Shown here: positions 4,931 to 6,767 of the stretch, piece by piece | How the letters are laid out: each line of letters starts with the position of its first letter | Position numbering within the stretch: the first letter of the stretch is position 1 | The notes under the pieces: model-generated | Database searches by the model: none | Told to the model about the DNA's origin: nothing | What the model saw: the letters and a program-made list of their open reading frames with translations, nothing else | Translations under genes and position numbers: made by a program | Assembly: GCA_004525825.1 (NCBI GenBank) | Contig: SPBY01000156.1 | Location: 1 to 6,767 of the forward strand | Reading direction: 5' to 3' | DNA from: Bacteroidia bacterium | GTDB taxonomy: Bacteria > Bacteroidota > Bacteroidia > Bacteroidales > GCA-2748055 | DNA length: 6,767 nt

Positions 4931-6767
4931 TCATGAGAATAGTCTGCCTTCTGGCTTTGCTGTCCCTGTTCATTTCCTGCCAGCCAGAGGCTGGTAATGA
5001 AGCATTCGATGCAGTTCAGTATGTGGATCCCCAGATTGGGTCTGTTCACGGACGCTGGTTTTTCTATACACCTGCTTCCCTGCCCTTTGGCATGGCCAAA
5101 CTGGCTCCCCATACCAACGCCTATGAAAGCCTGGGAAGCTGGTTGCCCGGGGGATACGACGACCGTCATGGCTCCATTGAGGGATTTGGGCATTTCCATG
5201 AATTCCAGATCGGGGGAGTGGTGGTGATGCCCTTTACAGGTGATCCCAAACCCACCCCCGGATCCCTGGCTTATCCGGATGAAGGCTACCGCTCCCGCTT
5301 TGAAAAACCGGATGAGCACTCAGAACCGGGTTATTATTCAGTACTTCTGAAGGACTACCAGGTGAAAGTGGAAATAACAGCCACGGAACGTGTTGGTTTT
5401 CACCGTTATACATTTCCCGAATCGCCTAGTTCGGGCATCCTCTTCGATATAGGCCATAAACAGGGTGAAAGCAGCGATGTTACAGAGGCCTTTGCGCAAG
5501 TGGTAAGTGAAAAGGAGGTGGAGGGTTTCGTGGAAACATACCCCGAGTATGCAAAGTTCTGCGATCCCGGAAACCGGGTAAAAATGTTTTTTGTGGCCCG
5601 ACTGGACAAAGAGCCGGAACAGGTGGGCATATTCTGTGATTCCCTGCTGAAGGCAGATTCCACCTTTACCCGGGGAGTCGGGAACGGGCTTTATCTGCTT
5701 TTCTCCACTACCGAAGGGGAGGTGGTGGAGATGCAGGTGGGCCTCTCCTACACCAATGTGTAAAATGCCCGATTGAACCTGGATACCGAATCTAAGGGGC
5801 TAAGCTTTGACCAGGTGCGCAGGGAAGCCACGAGCGAATGGAACGAGATGCTTGGACGTATCCGGGTGGAAGGCAATAACAGGGATGACATCACCAAGTT
5901 CTATACCGGACTCTACCATGCCCTCCTGGGACGCGGACTGGCAAGCGATGTGAACGGGCAATATGTCAGGAACGATGGTGGATGCGGACAGATACCGCTG
6001 GACCAAAAGGGTCGTCCGAAGTATAAGCACTATAATACGGATGGCATCTGGGGAGGATTCTGGAACCTGGGTCAGCTGTGGGCACTGGTCTACCCCGACT
6101 ACCTGGTCCAGTACCTGCAGTCGAATATCGATTTCTACGGGGAGACCGGCTGGCTGCATGACGGCGTGGCAGCGGGTGTCTTTACCAACGGTGTCCAGAC
6201 CAATTTCCAGGGCCTGCTGCTTGCTGCTGCCTACAATTGCGGGATTCGGGGATTTGACCTGGAAAAAGGATATGAGGCGGCCCTGAAAAACGAAACACAG
6301 GCCAGTGGACGCAACCTGGGGAATGGCAAGTACGATATGCACTGGTTCAATAAACTGGATTATGTTCCCTTCTGGGATACCACCCTGTCCAATGGCTGGG
6401 TCTTTAATTTCGGGGCTTCCCATACCCTGGAATACTGTTTTAGTTCTTTTGCCGTGGCACAGATGGCCAAAGGTCTCGGACAAGAAGAGGATTACAGGAA
6501 ACTTATGCAGCAGTCCGGGTACTGGAGAAACCTGTTTGACCCGGAAACCCGCTTTATTCGTCCCAGGCATCCCGATGGGACCTTTGTGGAGGATTTTGAT
6601 CCCCTGGAGGGATGGAGAGGATTCCAGGAGGGCAATGCCTTTCAGTATACCTGGTACGTCCCCCATGACATTGCAGGACTTATGGAAGCAGTGGGGCAGG
6701 ATCTTTTTAACCAGAGGCTGGAGCAGATGTTTAACGATGCACAGAAGAGCATTTTCGGAGGAGGAAA
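4927..6767 (+). pseudogene. GH92 alpha-mannosidase-like lipoprotein, interrupted by an in-frame stop, 3' partial
   Basis: An exo-alpha-mannosidase family gene (calcium-dependent, inverting) split by TAA at 5761-5763 after 278 codons. The same frame then stays open for 334 codons to the window edge. The N-terminus MIMRIVCLLALLSLFISC is a lipoprotein signal with a plausible lipidated Cys18 (Phe at -3 is unusual), so an intact product would be exported and membrane-anchored. N-terminal beta-sandwich motifs are DPQIG (34-38), PFGMAKLAP (53-61) and GFGHFHEFQIGG (86-97). After the stop come GLYHALL (328), NDGGCGQIPL, GIWGGFWNLGQLW (373-385), GASHTLEY (496), NLFDPETRFIRPR and EGNAFQYTWYVPHD (from 568), whose Glu I take, from recollection of GH92 structures, to be the catalytic acid. 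Counted through the stop, 613 codons are seen of a usual 740-770; the expected GNxDxGQMSAW-like catalytic-base region is beyond the edge. Several motifs (HFHEFQIGG, WGGFWNLGQLW) are atypical and suggest an unusual subgroup. It overlaps the upstream gene by ATGA. It may be a true recent pseudogene, a split gene or a base-call error. Confidence 0.88.
5761..5763 (+). other. In-frame TAA stop interrupting the GH92 reading frame
   Basis: The codons read L-S-Y-T-N-V, TAA, N-A-R-L-N-L. GH92 proteins usually have an acidic residue here (VENA-like), so a single G-to-T change of GAA to TAA explains the stop. There is no frame change on either side. The plus-strand URO-D gene at 2787-3836 also ends in TAA, and the other genes end in TGA or TAG, so nothing points to reassignment of TAA to an amino acid. 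Confidence 0.9.

Noticed and set aside
5761..5763. Reassignment of TAA to an amino acid (alternative genetic code)
   Set aside because: TAA ends the URO-D gene at 3834-3836 right at the expected C-terminus and just before the next start, and no other internal TAA is found in conserved coding sequence.
5700..5830. A frameshift as cause of the GH92 interruption
   Set aside because: GH92-like translation continues in exactly the same frame on both sides of the stop, so substitution, not an indel, is the explanation.
5800..6666. A 288-codon open frame on the minus strand opposite the GH92 3' half
   Set aside because: It lies entirely antisense to a frame with clear GH92 motifs, and its translation shows no recognisable domain or start context; it is a shadow of the real coding strand.

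Overview
The window is most likely from a Bacteroidota genome, probably an environmental glycan degrader. The evidence is a GH92 enzyme with a lipoprotein signal, a Gfo/Idh/MocA-type enzyme with an RR-type (Tat-like) leader, a GH130 phosphorylase whose sequence blocks match the gut-bacterial mannoside phosphorylase type, weak Shine-Dalgarno sites, and one upstream region that fits the Bacteroidota TTTG / TAnnTTTG promoter pattern. This assignment rests on gene content only. No rRNA, tRNA, CRISPR array, insertion sequence or attachment site is visible.

Layout. Bases 1-137 (minus strand) hold the N-terminus of a Gfo/Idh/MocA-like oxidoreductase that runs off the left edge. Bases 138-310 are non-coding and contain a candidate promoter for that gene. 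Bases 311-1279 (minus) encode a complete cytoplasmic GH130 mannoside phosphorylase. Bases 1280-1402 are a short divergent intergenic region with inverted repeats that could hold an operator. From 1403 rightward runs a compact plus-strand gene set: a sugar-porter MFS transporter (1403-2734), a zinc-type URO-D/MtaA-like protein (2787-3836), a second, divergent URO-D-like protein without the zinc cysteines (3842-4930), and a GH92 alpha-mannosidase-like gene that overlaps the preceding stop by 4 bases (ATGA) and runs off the right edge.

How the genes may work together. GH92 enzymes remove alpha-mannose residues outside the cytoplasm, MFS sugar porters import small saccharides, and GH130 phosphorolyses beta-mannosides such as Man-beta-1,4-GlcNAc in the cytoplasm. 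The set therefore reads as a small mannoside or N-glycan utilisation locus without a visible SusC/SusD pair. The unexplained part is the pair of URO-D superfamily genes between transporter and mannosidase. The first keeps the His-x-Cys...Cys zinc site of corrinoid-linked methyltransferases and the second has lost it. A role in handling O-methylated sugars is possible but purely inferential.

The clearest anomaly is an in-frame TAA at 5761-5763 inside the GH92 gene. The same frame continues open for a further 334 codons with strongly conserved GH92 motifs and no frameshift, so the gene is split by what looks like a single-base nonsense change close to the junction between the N-terminal beta-sandwich and the catalytic barrel.
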